From positions 1 through 64,000 of the forward strand of contig NZ_JABTYE010000024.1 in assembly GCF_013314895.1 (NCBI RefSeq): DNA of 64,000 nucleotides, given 5' to 3'. The DNA is from Cupriavidus gilardii (GTDB taxonomy: Bacteria; Pseudomonadota; Gammaproteobacteria; Burkholderiales; Burkholderiaceae). Position 1 is the stretch's first letter. Each line of letters begins with the position of its first letter. This document shows, in pieces, positions 44,595 through 54,262 of this stretch. The position numbers and the translations under genes were made by a program. The notes beneath the pieces were generated by a model. That model did not search any database, was not told the origin of the DNA, and saw only the letters and a program-made list of their open reading frames with translations.

Positions 44595-45181
44595 CGGCTC
44601 ACCTCGTCGTCGGACATGGACGCGGCCCGGTCTTGCCGCGCATCGCCGTACCCGGCATCGCACTGCCGCAGCGCGGTCAACAAGGCATCGAGCCGCGCCG
44701 GTGTCACGCCGCCATGCAGATCGTTGCCGACCATCAGCGCCGGCCCCACCGCGCACTGGCCCAGGCAATAGACCGGCTCCAGCGTGATGGCGCCGTCCGC
44801 GCTGGTCTGGTGCCAGCCGCAGCCGAGCTCGCGCTGCGCATGTTCGGCCAGCGCATCCGCGCCGACCGCCTGGCAGGCCTCGGCGCGGCACAGTTGGAGC
44901 ACGTGCCGACCCGACGGCTGGTCGCGGAAATGGTGATAGAAGCTGATGACCCCATGGACCTCGGCGCGCGACAGGTTCAGTGCGCGAGCGATGGCGGGCA
45001 CCGCATCCGGGGGGACGAAGCCGAGCGCGTCCTGGATGTCGTGCAGGATCGGCAGCAAGGCGCCGGGCTGGTGCTGGCGAGCGCGCAGAATGGCCGCGAT
45101 GCGGTCGGCGGCATCGGCCTCCGACGCCTTCGAAGCCGCGCTTTTCGATGCCTCGCCTTCCAAATAGGCTATTTTTTGCAT
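44591..45181 (-). CDS. fdsG: NAD-dependent formate dehydrogenase gamma ([2Fe-2S]) subunit FdsG
   Basis: A 196-residue NuoE-like subunit. A helical N-terminal part (LPILHDIQDALGFVPPDAVP) precedes a thioredoxin-fold domain with the [2Fe-2S] ligands in CRAEACQAVGA and CLGQCAVGP. It is the first gene of fdsGBACD. The ATG at 45181 matches the usual FdsG length; an earlier in-frame ATG at 45229 would add 16 residues. The ribosome site is imperfect. A repeat shared with the fdsR start overlaps this start codon. Confidence 0.93.
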   Translation of the reverse strand: MQKIAYLEGEASKSAASKASEADAADRIAAILRARQHQPGALLPILHDIQDALGFVPPDAVPAIARALNLSRAEVHGVISFYHHFRDQPSGRHVLQLCRAEACQAVGADALAEHAQRELGCGWHQTSADGAITLEPVYCLGQCAVGPALMVGNDLHGGVTPARLDALLTALRQCDAGYGDARQDRAASMSDDEVSR

Positions 45182-45304
45182 ATTGTTGGGACTCCATCTC
45201 GGCCGCCTCGCGCGCCAATCGACGCCCAATTCCCGGGTTTTTTCGCTATGCCGGGACTATAGGCAGCGTGCACGCGAGCGGCAATATGCTATTTTTCGCC
45301 TATG
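45161..45304. promoter_or_regulatory. Direct repeats in the fdsG-fdsR control region
   Basis: Two similar copies lie exactly 120 bp apart: GCTATTTTTTGCATAT (45168-45183) and GCTATTTTTCGCCTAT (45288-45303). About 13 of 16 core bases match, with further matches upstream. One overlaps the fdsG start codon, the other the fdsR start codon. The first is also part of an AAATAG-G-CTATTT palindrome (45162-45174). They are good candidates for FdsR binding sites, by position only. Confidence 0.6.
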
Positions 45305-46414
45305 CTAAGGATCGCCATCCATCCGCACCTGCAGGTGCGCGACGACAGCAACGGGGCCGCGCCGCTCGATGTCTCGCGGCTGGTCACCCTGCTCGCCCAT
45401 ATCGAACGCACCGGCAGCATCCGCCAATCGTGCGAGGCGATCGGGCTGTCGTACCGCTATGCCTGGGGCCTGCTCGAAGACGCGCAGTCGCTGTTCGGCG
45501 GCCCGCTGATCGACAAGCGCCGCGGCCGCGGCAGCGTGCTGACGCCGCTGTCGCAACAACTGGTCTGGGCCAACAAGCGCATCGCCGCGCGGTTGTCGCC
45601 GACGCTGGAGAGCCTGGCTTCGGAGCTGGAGATCGAATTGAAAAAGGTGCTCGACGCGTCGGTCAGCGCGCTGCGCCTGCATGCCAGCCACGGCTTCGCT
45701 GTCGCCGCCTTGCGCGACTTTCTCGACGAGCACAAGGTCCGCCATGACCTGAAGTACTGCGGCAGTCTGGAAGCGGTGGCCGCGCTCGCCGCCGGCAACT
45801 GCGATATCGCGGGCTTCCATGTGCCGATCGGCGAGTTCGAGGCGGAGACGTTCGCGCGCTTTGCCGGCTGGCTGCATCCGGAGCGGCATTGCCTGATCCA
45901 TCTGGCGGTGCGCACGCAGGGCCTGTTCGTCGCCCGCGGCAATCCGAAGCAGATCACGCGGCTGGACGACCTGCTGCGGCCGGACGTGCGCTTCGTCAAC
46001 CGCCAGGTCGGTTCGGGAACGCGCCTGCTGCTCGATCTGATCCTGCGGGCGCGCGGCATCGACCCGGGGCGCATCGACGGCTACAGCAACGGCGAATTCA
46101 CCCATGCGGCGGTGGCCGCGTATATCGGCAGCGGCATGGCCGATGTCGGCTTCGGCGTCGAAACCGCGGCGCGGCGCTTCGGCCTGGACTTCGTGCCGGT
46201 GCTCAAGGAACGCTACTTCTTCGCGATGGAACGCGAACGGCTGCAGAGCCCGATGCTGGCCGATGCGGTGGCGGCACTGACCAGCGGCGGGTTTCGGGAG
46301 CGGGTCGATGCGCTCCCCGGCTACGATGCCACGCTGACGGGCACGGTGCTGACGCTGCCGCAGGCCTTTCCCGAGCTGCAGCGCGCGCTATCGCTCCAAA
46401 CCGGCGCTCAATAA
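45302..46414 (+). CDS. fdsR: FdsR: regulator of the formate dehydrogenase operon
   Basis: A 370-residue regulator with a ModE/LysR-like winged helix (AHIERTGSIRQSCEAIGLSY, then RYAWGLLEDAQSLFGGPLID, about 32-71) and a C-terminal periplasmic-binding-protein-like ligand domain (about 110-350, with AALAAGNCDIAGFHVPIGEF). It is divergent from fdsG, the position of FdsR in Cupriavidus, where it responds to formate and controls fds expression. The ATG at 45302 lies at the end of one of the two direct repeats, allowing autoregulation. It converges on ppk2 with a 7-nt overlap. Confidence 0.85.
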   Translation: MLRIAIHPHLQVRDDSNGAAPLDVSRLVTLLAHIERTGSIRQSCEAIGLSYRYAWGLLEDAQSLFGGPLIDKRRGRGSVLTPLSQQLVWANKRIAARLSPTLESLASELEIELKKVLDASVSALRLHASHGFAVAALRDFLDEHKVRHDLKYCGSLEAVAALAAGNCDIAGFHVPIGEFEAETFARFAGWLHPERHCLIHLAVRTQGLFVARGNPKQITRLDDLLRPDVRFVNRQVGSGTRLLLDLILRARGIDPGRIDGYSNGEFTHAAVAAYIGSGMADVGFGVETAARRFGLDFVPVLKERYFFAMERERLQSPMLADAVAALTSGGFRERVDALPGYDATLTGTVLTLPQAFPELQRALSLQTGAQ

Positions 46415-47325
46415 ACCTGCGGCACCCACATCTCGTCGGGCACCGGCTGGCGCGCGTAGTCGTCGCTGCGCTGGCGCTCCGGCAACACGATCTCGGGCTG
46501 CTCGATCTCGCGATAGGGAATCAGCGTCAGCAGGTGGTGAATGCAATTGAGCCGCGCGACCTTCTTGTCGTCCGCGTGCACGACCCACCAGCGCGCCTCG
46601 GGGATATGCGTGCGTGCCAGCATGATTTCCTTGGCCTTGGTATAGGCCTCCCAGCGGCGGCGCGATTCGAGATCCATCGGGCTGAGCTTCCACTGCTTCA
46701 GCGGATCGTGGATGCGCGACAGGAAGCGCAGTTCCTGCTCCTCGTCCGAGATCGAGAACCAGTACTTGATCAGCCGGATGCCCGAGCGCACCAGCATCTT
46801 CTCGAATTCGGGCACCGAGCGGAAGAACTCCTCGTACTGGTCGTCGGTGCAGAAGCCCATCACACGCTCGACGCCGGCGCGGTTGTACCAGCTGCGATCG
46901 AACAGCACGATCTCGCCGGCCGCCGGCAGGTGCGACACATAGCGCTGGAAATACCACTGGGTCCGTTCGCGGTCGTTCGGCGCGGGCAGTGCCGCGACGC
47001 GGCAGACGCGCGGATTGAGCCGCTGCGTGATGCGCTTGATCACGCCGCCCTTGCCGGCGGCATCGCGCCCTTCGAACACGATCACGATCTTCTGGCCGGT
47101 GGCGACCACCCAGCTCTGCAGCTTGACGAGTTCGCCCTGCAGGCGGAACAGCTCGCTGAAATAGTGCCGGCGCGATTCGCGGTCGACGGCGCCGCCGGGC
47201 AGCGACTCGGAGTTCAGCAACGCCTGCGCGTCGCCGTCCTCGAGCGCGAGCTCGAATTCCTCATCGTAGTGGTCCGCCACCTCGCGATGGATGCGGCGCA
47301 CCAGTTCTTCTTCGCTCGGGGTCAT
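46408..47325 (-). CDS. ppk2: Polyphosphate kinase 2
   Basis: A 305-residue PPK2-family kinase that moves phosphate between polyphosphate and nucleoside diphosphates. Walker A is FEGRDAAGKGG (about 84-94), the substrate-clamp region is PNDRERTQWYFQRYV (about 117-131), and Walker B is FDRSWYNRAG (about 142-151). The length and motifs fit the single-domain class I type. The ATG at 47325 was chosen over a GTG five codons earlier because AAGGAG lies 6 nt upstream of it. Confidence 0.92.
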   Translation of the reverse strand: MTPSEEELVRRIHREVADHYDEEFELALEDGDAQALLNSESLPGGAVDRESRRHYFSELFRLQGELVKLQSWVVATGQKIVIVFEGRDAAGKGGVIKRITQRLNPRVCRVAALPAPNDRERTQWYFQRYVSHLPAAGEIVLFDRSWYNRAGVERVMGFCTDDQYEEFFRSVPEFEKMLVRSGIRLIKYWFSISDEEQELRFLSRIHDPLKQWKLSPMDLESRRRWEAYTKAKEIMLARTHIPEARWWVVHADDKKVARLNCIHHLLTLIPYREIEQPEIVLPERQRSDDYARQPVPDEMWVPQVY

Positions 47326-47450
47326 CTCACGCTCCTTCACGCTTCATCACGCTACGCCAACACGCCGGCCGGCCCTCGCCCGTGGCCGGGCGGCTCGCCA
47401 GCGTAGCGCACCGGTATGTCAAAGCCGTGAACGCGCGGGCCGAGGCGACA

Positions 47451-48455
47451 TCACGGCGCTCCACAAGCGTAGACCAGAAAGTCCCGCAGCAGCTGCGCCG
47501 GCTCGCTCAGCGGCACGTCGCGCCGCCAGATCAGCCCGACTTCCATGTCGGGCACCACGTCGGCCAGCGGCCGCACCTCGATTTCCTTGCCCTCGAGCGA
47601 CCACGGACGGAACACCATGTCGGACAGCACCGTGACGCCGAAGCCGTGCGCGACCAGTCCGCGCAGCGCTTCCATCGAGGTGGTGCGAAACGCGATATCG
47701 GGGGACAGCCGCTTGCTCTTCCAGTAGCGCAGCGTCGAGGTCTCGCCTTCGTCGACGGTCAGCAGGATGTACGGATAGCCCGCCACGTCCTTGAGCGTGG
47801 GCGCGCCGCCCTGCATCAGCGGATGGCCCGGCGGCGCCCACAGCTGCCGGCGCGAGCGGATCAGGGTACGGTGCGCGAAGCGCTGCGGGCGCGCGACGTT
47901 CGACAGCAGCACCACGCCCAGCTCGATCTCGCCTGACAGCACCGCCTCCTCGATCTGGACGCGGTCGAGGTCGCGCAGGTCGAAGACGATGTCGGGGTAG
48001 TGCGCACGAAAGCGCGCCAGCAAGGCCGGCAGCAGATAGCCGAGCACCGTGTACGAGGCCGCGAAGGCCACCGTGCCTTGCTGGCCAGGGCCCTGCAGCG
48101 ACGGCTCGCGCAGCATGTCCTCGACCGAATCGAGAATGCCCGCGACCCGCTGCAGCAGCCTGTGCCCCTCGGCGGTCAGCGCGACGCCGTGCGGCAGCCG
48201 GTCGAACAGCCGCACGGCCAGCCGCTGCTCCAGCGCCAGCACCGCATTGGTGATGGCCGACTGCGACACGTGCTCGCGCGTGGCGGCCATCGAGAACTGG
48301 CCGGTTTCGGCGGCGGCCTGGAAATAGCGCAGCTGCCGCAGCGTGATGTCGCGCGCCAGCGGCGCCGGGCGCGTCTTGGCATCGCCGGTCGGCGAGCCCG
48401 CGATACCGGCTGAAAGGGACGGGGAACCTACGCGGGAAGGGGGACGTGCAGCCAT
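47451..48455 (-). CDS. LysR-family transcriptional regulator
   Basis: A 334-residue LysR regulator. A 35-residue Ser/Pro-rich N-terminal tail precedes the helix-turn-helix (LRQLRYFQAAAETGQFSMAA, then VSQSAITNAVLALEQRLAVR). The effector domain follows from about residue 125. It is divergent from the indolepyruvate oxidoreductase gene with 131 bp between, so it probably controls that gene. A start nearer the helix-turn-helix is possible, but no better ATG was found. Confidence 0.88.
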   Translation of the reverse strand: MAARPPSRVGSPSLSAGIAGSPTGDAKTRPAPLARDITLRQLRYFQAAAETGQFSMAATREHVSQSAITNAVLALEQRLAVRLFDRLPHGVALTAEGHRLLQRVAGILDSVEDMLREPSLQGPGQQGTVAFAASYTVLGYLLPALLARFRAHYPDIVFDLRDLDRVQIEEAVLSGEIELGVVLLSNVARPQRFAHRTLIRSRRQLWAPPGHPLMQGGAPTLKDVAGYPYILLTVDEGETSTLRYWKSKRLSPDIAFRTTSMEALRGLVAHGFGVTVLSDMVFRPWSLEGKEIEVRPLADVVPDMEVGLIWRRDVPLSEPAQLLRDFLVYACGAP

Positions 48456-48586
48456 GCGATTTCCAAATATCAGCGCTCCGATTTTGTGATTTTACGATAG
48501 CGAAGCGCTTTCCTACACTCGTCCGGCAAACGATAACGATAGGTCCGCGGATCGCCAGCGATCGCAACAAGCCGGAGACACCCCCC

Positions 48587-51500
48587 ATGAACAGCCCGCT
48601 TTCCCCCGCGCAGCAACAGGCCCTGGCCGACGCGCTGGCCAACGTCAGCCTCGACGACAAGTACACCGTAGAGAAAGGCCGCGTCTATCTGAGCGGCACC
48701 CAGGCGCTGGTGCGCCTGCCGATGCTGCAGAAGGCGCGCGACCGTGCCGCGGGGCTCAATACCGCCGGCTATGTCTCCGGCTATCGCGGCTCGCCGCTCG
48801 GCGGGCTCGACCAGGCGCTGTGGCAGGCAAAGACGCATCTGGCCGGCAGCGACGTGGTGTTCCAGCCCGGGCTGAACGAGGATCTGGCGGCCACGGCGGT
48901 GTGGGGCACGCAGCAGGTCAATCTGTTCCCCGGCGCGAAGCGCGACGGCGTGTTCTCGATGTGGTACGGCAAAGGCCCGGGCGTCGACCGCTCGATCGAT
49001 GTGCTCAAGCACGCCAACTCCGCCGGCTCCGCGCCCCATGGCGGCGTGCTGCTGCTGGCCGGCGACGATCATGCCGCCAAGTCCTCGTCGGTCGCGCACC
49101 AGTCCGAGCACGTGCTGATCGCCGCGGGCATTCCGGTGCTCTACCCGTCCACCGTGCAGGAATACCTCGACTATGGGCTGCACGGCTGGGCGATGAGCCG
49201 CTATTCGGGCCTGTGGGTGGCGATGAAGTGCGTCACCGACGTGGTCGAATCGAGCGCGTCGGTCGAGATCGATCCGGACCGCGTACAGGTCGTGCTGCCG
49301 CAGGACTTCGCGATGCCGGAAGGCGGACTCAATATCCGCTGGCCCGACCCGCCGCTGGCGCAGGAAGCACGGCTGCTGGACCACAAGTGGTACGCGGCGC
49401 TGGCCTATGTGCGCGCCAACAAGCTGAACCGCGTGGTCGTCGATTCGCCGCGGGCGCGCTTCGGCATCATGACCGCGGGCAAGGCCTATCTCGATGTCCG
49501 GCAGGCGCTGACCGACCTTGGGCTGGATGACGACACCTGCGCGCGCATCGGCATCCGCGTGATGAAAATCGGCTGCGTGTGGCCGCTCGACGCGCAGGAC
49601 GCGCGCGAGTTCGCCACCGGTCTCGACGAGATCCTGGTGGTCGAGGAAAAGCGCCAGATCCTCGAATACGCGCTGAAGGAAGAACTGTACAACTGGCGCG
49701 ACGATGTCCGCCCGCGCGTGTTCGGCAAGTTCGACGAGCGCGACAACGAAGGCGGCGAATGGTCGGTGCCGCGCGGCAGCTGGCTGCTGCCCGCGCACTA
49801 CGAGCTGTCGCCGGCGATCATCGCCAAGGCGATCGCGCGGCGCCTGGACAAGGCCGACCTGCCCGGCGACGTGCGCGCGCGCATCGCCGCGCGCGTGGCG
49901 CTGATCGAAGCGAAGGAGCGCGAGGCGTCCAGGCCGCGGCTGTCGGTCGAACGCAAGCCCTGGTTCTGCTCGGGCTGCCCGCACAACACGTCGACGCGCG
50001 TGCCCGAGGGCTCCCGCGCGCTGGCCGGCATCGGCTGCCACTACATGGCGATGTGGATGGACCGCAATACCGACACCTTCAGCCAGATGGGCGGCGAAGG
50101 CGTGGCGTGGACCGGCCAGATGCATTTCACCGACGAGAAGCACGTGTTCGTCAATCTGGGCGATGGCACCTACTTCCATTCGGGACTGCTGGCGATCCGC
50201 GCGGCGATCGCGGCCAAGGCCAATATCACCTACAAGGTGCTGTTCAACGATGCGGTGGCGATGACCGGCGGTCAGCCGGTCGACGGCGTGCTGACCGTGC
50301 CGCGCATCGCGCATCAGGTGCTGGCCGAGGGTGCACGCGAGATCGTCGTCGTGACCGACGAACCTGAAAAATACGCCGGCGGCGGCGGGCTGCCGACCGG
50401 CGTCGCCGTGCATCACCGCGACCAGCTCGACGACGTGCAGCGGCGCCTGCGCGAGACGCCCGGCGTCACCGTACTGATCTACGACCAGACCTGCGCGACC
50501 GAGAAGCGCCGCCGGCGCAAGCGCGGCGACTATCCCGATCCGGCGCGGCGCGCCTTCATCAACGACGCGGTCTGCGAGGGCTGCGGCGACTGCTCGGTGC
50601 AGTCGAACTGCCTGTCGGTGGAACCGCTGGAGACTCCGCTCGGCACCAAGCGCGCGATCAACCAGTCGTCGTGCAACAAGGACTTCTCCTGCCTGAACGG
50701 CTTCTGTCCGAGCTTCGTGACGGCCGAGGGCGCGCAGGTGCGCAAGCCATCGGCCGCGGGAACGCAGACAGGAACGAAGGCAGGCGCGATCGACCTCGAC
50801 GCCCTGCCCTCGCCGACGCTGCCGCCGCTGGAGCGGGCCCACGGCATCGTCGTGACCGGCGTCGGCGGCACCGGCGTGGTGACGATCGGCGGCATCCTCG
50901 GCATGGCCGCGCATCTCGAAGGCAAGGGCGTCACCGTGCTCGACATGGCGGGGCTCGCGCAGAAGGGCGGCGCGGTGCTCAGCCACGTGCAGATCGCCGC
51001 CACGCCGCAGGGGCTGCACGCCACGCGCGTCGCCACCGGCGAAGCGCGGCTGGTGATCGGCTGCGATGCGATCGTGTCGGCGTCGGCGGAGGTGCTGTCG
51101 AAGGTCCGGCGCGATATCACCGCCGCGGCCATCAACAGCGCCCGCACGCCGACCGCGGATCTGATCGCCAACCCGAAATGGCGCTTCCCCGGCGCGTCGG
51201 CGGAGCAGGATCTGCGCGACAGCATCGGCGAGGCCTGCGCCTTTATCGACGCCAATGCGTGGGCCGTCAGGCTGCTGGGCGATGCGATCTTCGCCAATCC
51301 GCTGCTGCTGGGCTTCGCGTGGCAGCGCGGCTGGGTGCCGCTGTCGCTGGCCAGCCTGACGCGCGCGATCACGCTCAATGGCGTCGCCGTGCAGAAGAAC
51401 CTGCTGGCGTTTGCCTGGGGTCGCGCGCTGGCCCATGGTGGCGAGACGACCGTACGGGCGAGTCTGGACGGCGCCGGTGAGGTCCCTGGCCGCGCAAGCG

Positions 51501-52210
51501 CCGCATCGACGCACGTGGTCCCGCTGCCCCAGACGCTGGACCGCTTGATCCAGGACCGCGCCGCGCTGCTGCGCGCCTACCAGAACGACGGCTACGCCGC
51601 GCGCTATCTGGCCGCGGTCGACAAGGTACGTCAGGCGGAGCTGGCGCTCGGCGCCGACCGCAAGCTGCCGCTGACCGAGGCCGTTGCGCGCAATCTGGCC
51701 AAGCTGATGTCCTACAAGGACGAATACGAGGTCGCGCGGCTGTACGCCGATCCGGCCTTCCTCGACAAGCTGCGCGCGCAGTTCGACGGCGAGCCCGGCC
51801 GCGACTATCAGCTGAACTTCTGGCTGGCACCGCCGCTGCTGTCCGGCGAGTCGCGCAATGGCCGTCCGGTCAAGCGCCGCTTCGGTCCGCGGACGATGAC
51901 GCTGTTCAGGCTGCTGGCCAGGCTCAAGGGGCTGCGCGGCACGCCGTTCGACCCCTTCGGCCGCACCGCGGAGCGCCGCGAGGAACGGCGGCTGGTGGAC
52001 GAGTATCTGGCGATGGTCGACGAGTTCGCGCGCGGTCTGGATGCACGGCGGATCGACACGGCGCTGGCACTGGCGGCGCTTCCGGACGATATCCGCGGCT
52101 TCGGGCCGGTGAAGGAAGCGAGCATGCGCAAGGCGGCGCAGCGGCGCGCCGAGCTGATGGCGCGTTATCGCGGCGGCGTGGCCGCGGACAGCGAGCGCGC
52201 CGCGGCTTGA
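48587..52210 (+). CDS. Indolepyruvate ferredoxin oxidoreductase, fused alpha-beta
   Basis: A 1207-residue thiamine-diphosphate enzyme that decarboxylates aryl- or branched-chain 2-oxoacids to acyl-CoA, handing electrons to ferredoxin. The N-terminal pyrimidine-binding half starts SGTQALVRLPMLQKARDRAA and has GYRGSPLGGLDQALW. The TPP-binding part (about 480-640) contains CSGCPHNTSTRVPEG and LGDGTYFHSG. Cysteine motifs for iron-sulfur clusters follow (CEGCGDCSVQSNC and FSCLNGFC). A gamma-type domain (VTGVGGTGVVTIGGILGMAA, about 756-775) and a C-terminal helical region complete it. Large fused forms without separate ferredoxin domains are common in betaproteobacteria. It probably serves aromatic amino-acid breakdown. 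GGAGA precedes the start. Confidence 0.9.
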   Translation: MNSPLSPAQQQALADALANVSLDDKYTVEKGRVYLSGTQALVRLPMLQKARDRAAGLNTAGYVSGYRGSPLGGLDQALWQAKTHLAGSDVVFQPGLNEDLAATAVWGTQQVNLFPGAKRDGVFSMWYGKGPGVDRSIDVLKHANSAGSAPHGGVLLLAGDDHAAKSSSVAHQSEHVLIAAGIPVLYPSTVQEYLDYGLHGWAMSRYSGLWVAMKCVTDVVESSASVEIDPDRVQVVLPQDFAMPEGGLNIRWPDPPLAQEARLLDHKWYAALAYVRANKLNRVVVDSPRARFGIMTAGKAYLDVRQALTDLGLDDDTCARIGIRVMKIGCVWPLDAQDAREFATGLDEILVVEEKRQILEYALKEELYNWRDDVRPRVFGKFDERDNEGGEWSVPRGSWLLPAHYELSPAIIAKAIARRLDKADLPGDVRARIAARVALIEAKEREASRPRLSVERKPWFCSGCPHNTSTRVPEGSRALAGIGCHYMAMWMDRNTDTFSQMGGEGVAWTGQMHFTDEKHVFVNLGDGTYFHSGLLAIRAAIAAKANITYKVLFNDAVAMTGGQPVDGVLTVPRIAHQVLAEGAREIVVVTDEPEKYAGGGGLPTGVAVHHRDQLDDVQRRLRETPGVTVLIYDQTCATEKRRRRKRGDYPDPARRAFINDAVCEGCGDCSVQSNCLSVEPLETPLGTKRAINQSSCNKDFSCLNGFCPSFVTAEGAQVRKPSAAGTQTGTKAGAIDLDALPSPTLPPLERAHGIVVTGVGGTGVVTIGGILGMAAHLEGKGVTVLDMAGLAQKGGAVLSHVQIAATPQGLHATRVATGEARLVIGCDAIVSASAEVLSKVRRDITAAAINSARTPTADLIANPKWRFPGASAEQDLRDSIGEACAFIDANAWAVRLLGDAIFANPLLLGFAWQRGWVPLSLASLTRAITLNGVAVQKNLLAFAWGRALAHGGETTVRASLDGAGEVPGRASAASTHVVPLPQTLDRLIQDRAALLRAYQNDGYAARYLAAVDKVRQAELALGADRKLPLTEAVARNLAKLMSYKDEYEVARLYADPAFLDKLRAQFDGEPGRDYQLNFWLAPPLLSGESRNGRPVKRRFGPRTMTLFRLLARLKGLRGTPFDPFGRTAERREERRLVDEYLAMVDEFARGLDARRIDTALALAALPDDIRGFGPVKEASMRKAAQRRAELMARYRGGVAADSERAAA

Positions 52211-52237
52211 TGCCGCGCACGCGGGCCGGCTACCGCC

Positions 52238-54262
52238 TTACGGCATAGCCGGCGCCGCGGCACGCGGTGAATCGCCGCGTTCCCATTGCGCCCGCAGATC
52301 GTCGAACGACAGCAGCCGCCCCGCAATCGCGCTGGCGGCGACCGTCGGCGGGCTTGCCAGCCACACCTGTCCCGGCCCCGAGCGGCCGGGGAAATTGCGA
52401 TTGATCGAGCTGACCGTGACCTGCTCGGCCGCCGTCGACGAGCCCGGCCCGCAGTTCGCGCAGGCGCCGCAGGAAGGCTGCAGGATCGTCGCGCCGACCG
52501 CGTCGAACGCATCGAGATAGCCCTGGGCAATGCAGTAGTCGCGCACCGCCGTCGTCCCGAATTGGAGATACAGCGTGACGCCGGCCGGCACGCGCAATCC
52601 GCGATCAGCGGCCCAGCGCAGCACCGCGTGATAGTGGTCGAAATCCTCGCGTTTGCCGGCCGTACACGAGCCGCCGTAGGCGATGTCGATCCGTACCGGC
52701 TCGTTCAGATCGGACAGCGCCAGGCCGTTGCCGGGATCGCCTGGCCGCGCCACCATCGGCGCAAGGCCGCTGCAATCGACGTGGATCGTCGCCGCATAGT
52801 CAGCGCCGTCGTCGCTGCGCATCCACGGCTCGATCGTGAAATCGACGCCGCGCCTGGCCTTCAGGAAGCGCACCGTTTCCTCGTCCGGTGCAACGATGCC
52901 GGTAAAGCCTCCCAGCTCGGCGCACATATTGGTCAGGGTCGCGCGTTCGTCGGTCGACAGAGACGACACCACCGGACCGGTGAACTCGAACACCTTGCCG
53001 ACGCCCGCGCCGCCGCGAATCGCGGGCAACGCGAGCAGATGCAGCACCACGTCCTTGGCGGTCACCCCCTCCGGCAGCGCGCCGTCCAGCACGATACGCA
53101 ATGACGCGGGCAAGGTCATGCGCACCGCCCCGGTGACGAAGGCATTGGCCATGTCGGTGGTTCCCACGCCGAACGCCACGCAGCCAAGCGCGCCGCTGTG
53201 CGGCGTGTGCGAGTCGGTGCCGACCACCAGCTGGCCCGGCAGCGCGTAATGCTCGGCCATCATCGCGTGCGAGATGCCGGCAATATTGCTGCCGTCGTCG
53301 CGCAGGGCCTCGTCCTCGGTCAGCGTCCGGTGGACCCGCAGCGCGTAATCCGCGACGAAACGCCGCTGGGCGTCGCGCATCTGCACGACGTTCTGCACCA
53401 GGCCGCCGCGCAGATGGGCCGGGCTTTGCTCGACATACGAGGTGTGGTCCTCGAACACGACGACGCGCTCCGGCTCGTGCAGCGCGAGCGGGCGGCCCAG
53501 CGCGGCGTGCAGCATATGGGCCGCCATGCCGGTGTAGTACTCGTGGATGAAGCGCCAGTCGGCGCGCACGAAGATGCCGTCGCCCGGTGCAGGATCGGCC
53601 GGGGTGACGGCGGTGGCGATCGCATGGCGGGCCACGATCTTCTCGAACAGCGTACGCGGACGATCCAGGGGTTGCCGCGCGGCTCGCCGCTGCGGCGCAG
53701 GATCCTTGTCGAGACCTCGCAGATGCCGTTGACCGAAGCGCAGCAGCCCGCCCTCGCGCAGGATCTGCGCGGCCAGCGCATCGCGGCCGGCCAGCAATTC
53801 GTCGAGCGCAATCGCCTCGCCGGCCAGCAAGCGCGGAATCAGGCCGAAGTCGGTCGAGGTCAGCAGTCCGATGTTGTCGGCATTCTGCCGATAGATCCGC
53901 TCGAAACTGCGGGCGATCACCAAGCGGATGCCGGCGAGCTTCTCGGCCGCGGGGCTGTGCTCGCGCGACGAGCCCTTGCCGTAGCGGTTGCCGGCGACGG
54001 TCACGGCAAAGCCGCCCTGCCGGATCGCATCCACGGCGATCGGCTGGGCACCGCCCGCCCGCAGGCCGGTATAGGGATAGCGCCCGAGCTTGTCGTCGAA
54101 ATGGGTCAGGATCGGTACCGGCGTGATCTCGTCGGTCGAGACATCGTCGCGCAGCGCGCCGGCCTGCTCCAGCGTCAGCGCCTCGCCGCCCAGCTGCCGT
54201 TCGATCGTCTGCGGGCAATCGGCAAGAAACAGAATGCGGCCATCGATCTGCAGACGGTCCAT
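52238..54262 (-). CDS. Aconitase-family hydro-lyase with swivel domain first
   Basis: A 674-residue member of the aconitase/isopropylmalate dehydratase superfamily. The swivel (LeuD-like) domain comes first: STDEITPVPILTHF (about 42-55) and the substrate loop GNRYGKGSSREHSP (91-104). The [4Fe-4S] catalytic domain follows, with GTDSHTPHSGALG (348-360), AYGGSCTAGKREDFD near 525-540 and two cluster cysteines in PSCGACANCGPG near 597-608. Most aconitases have the opposite order; AcnB also has the swivel before the catalytic part. The substrate is unknown and is unlikely to be citrate in the main cycle. It is divergent from a LysR regulator. Confidence 0.85.
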   Translation of the reverse strand: MDRLQIDGRILFLADCPQTIERQLGGEALTLEQAGALRDDVSTDEITPVPILTHFDDKLGRYPYTGLRAGGAQPIAVDAIRQGGFAVTVAGNRYGKGSSREHSPAAEKLAGIRLVIARSFERIYRQNADNIGLLTSTDFGLIPRLLAGEAIALDELLAGRDALAAQILREGGLLRFGQRHLRGLDKDPAPQRRAARQPLDRPRTLFEKIVARHAIATAVTPADPAPGDGIFVRADWRFIHEYYTGMAAHMLHAALGRPLALHEPERVVVFEDHTSYVEQSPAHLRGGLVQNVVQMRDAQRRFVADYALRVHRTLTEDEALRDDGSNIAGISHAMMAEHYALPGQLVVGTDSHTPHSGALGCVAFGVGTTDMANAFVTGAVRMTLPASLRIVLDGALPEGVTAKDVVLHLLALPAIRGGAGVGKVFEFTGPVVSSLSTDERATLTNMCAELGGFTGIVAPDEETVRFLKARRGVDFTIEPWMRSDDGADYAATIHVDCSGLAPMVARPGDPGNGLALSDLNEPVRIDIAYGGSCTAGKREDFDHYHAVLRWAADRGLRVPAGVTLYLQFGTTAVRDYCIAQGYLDAFDAVGATILQPSCGACANCGPGSSTAAEQVTVSSINRNFPGRSGPGQVWLASPPTVAASAIAGRLLSFDDLRAQWERGDSPRAAAPAMP

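Noticed and set aside
48470..51514. 1014-codon minus-strand ORF opposite the indolepyruvate oxidoreductase
   Set aside because: Antisense artefact of GC-rich codon usage; no recognisable motifs.
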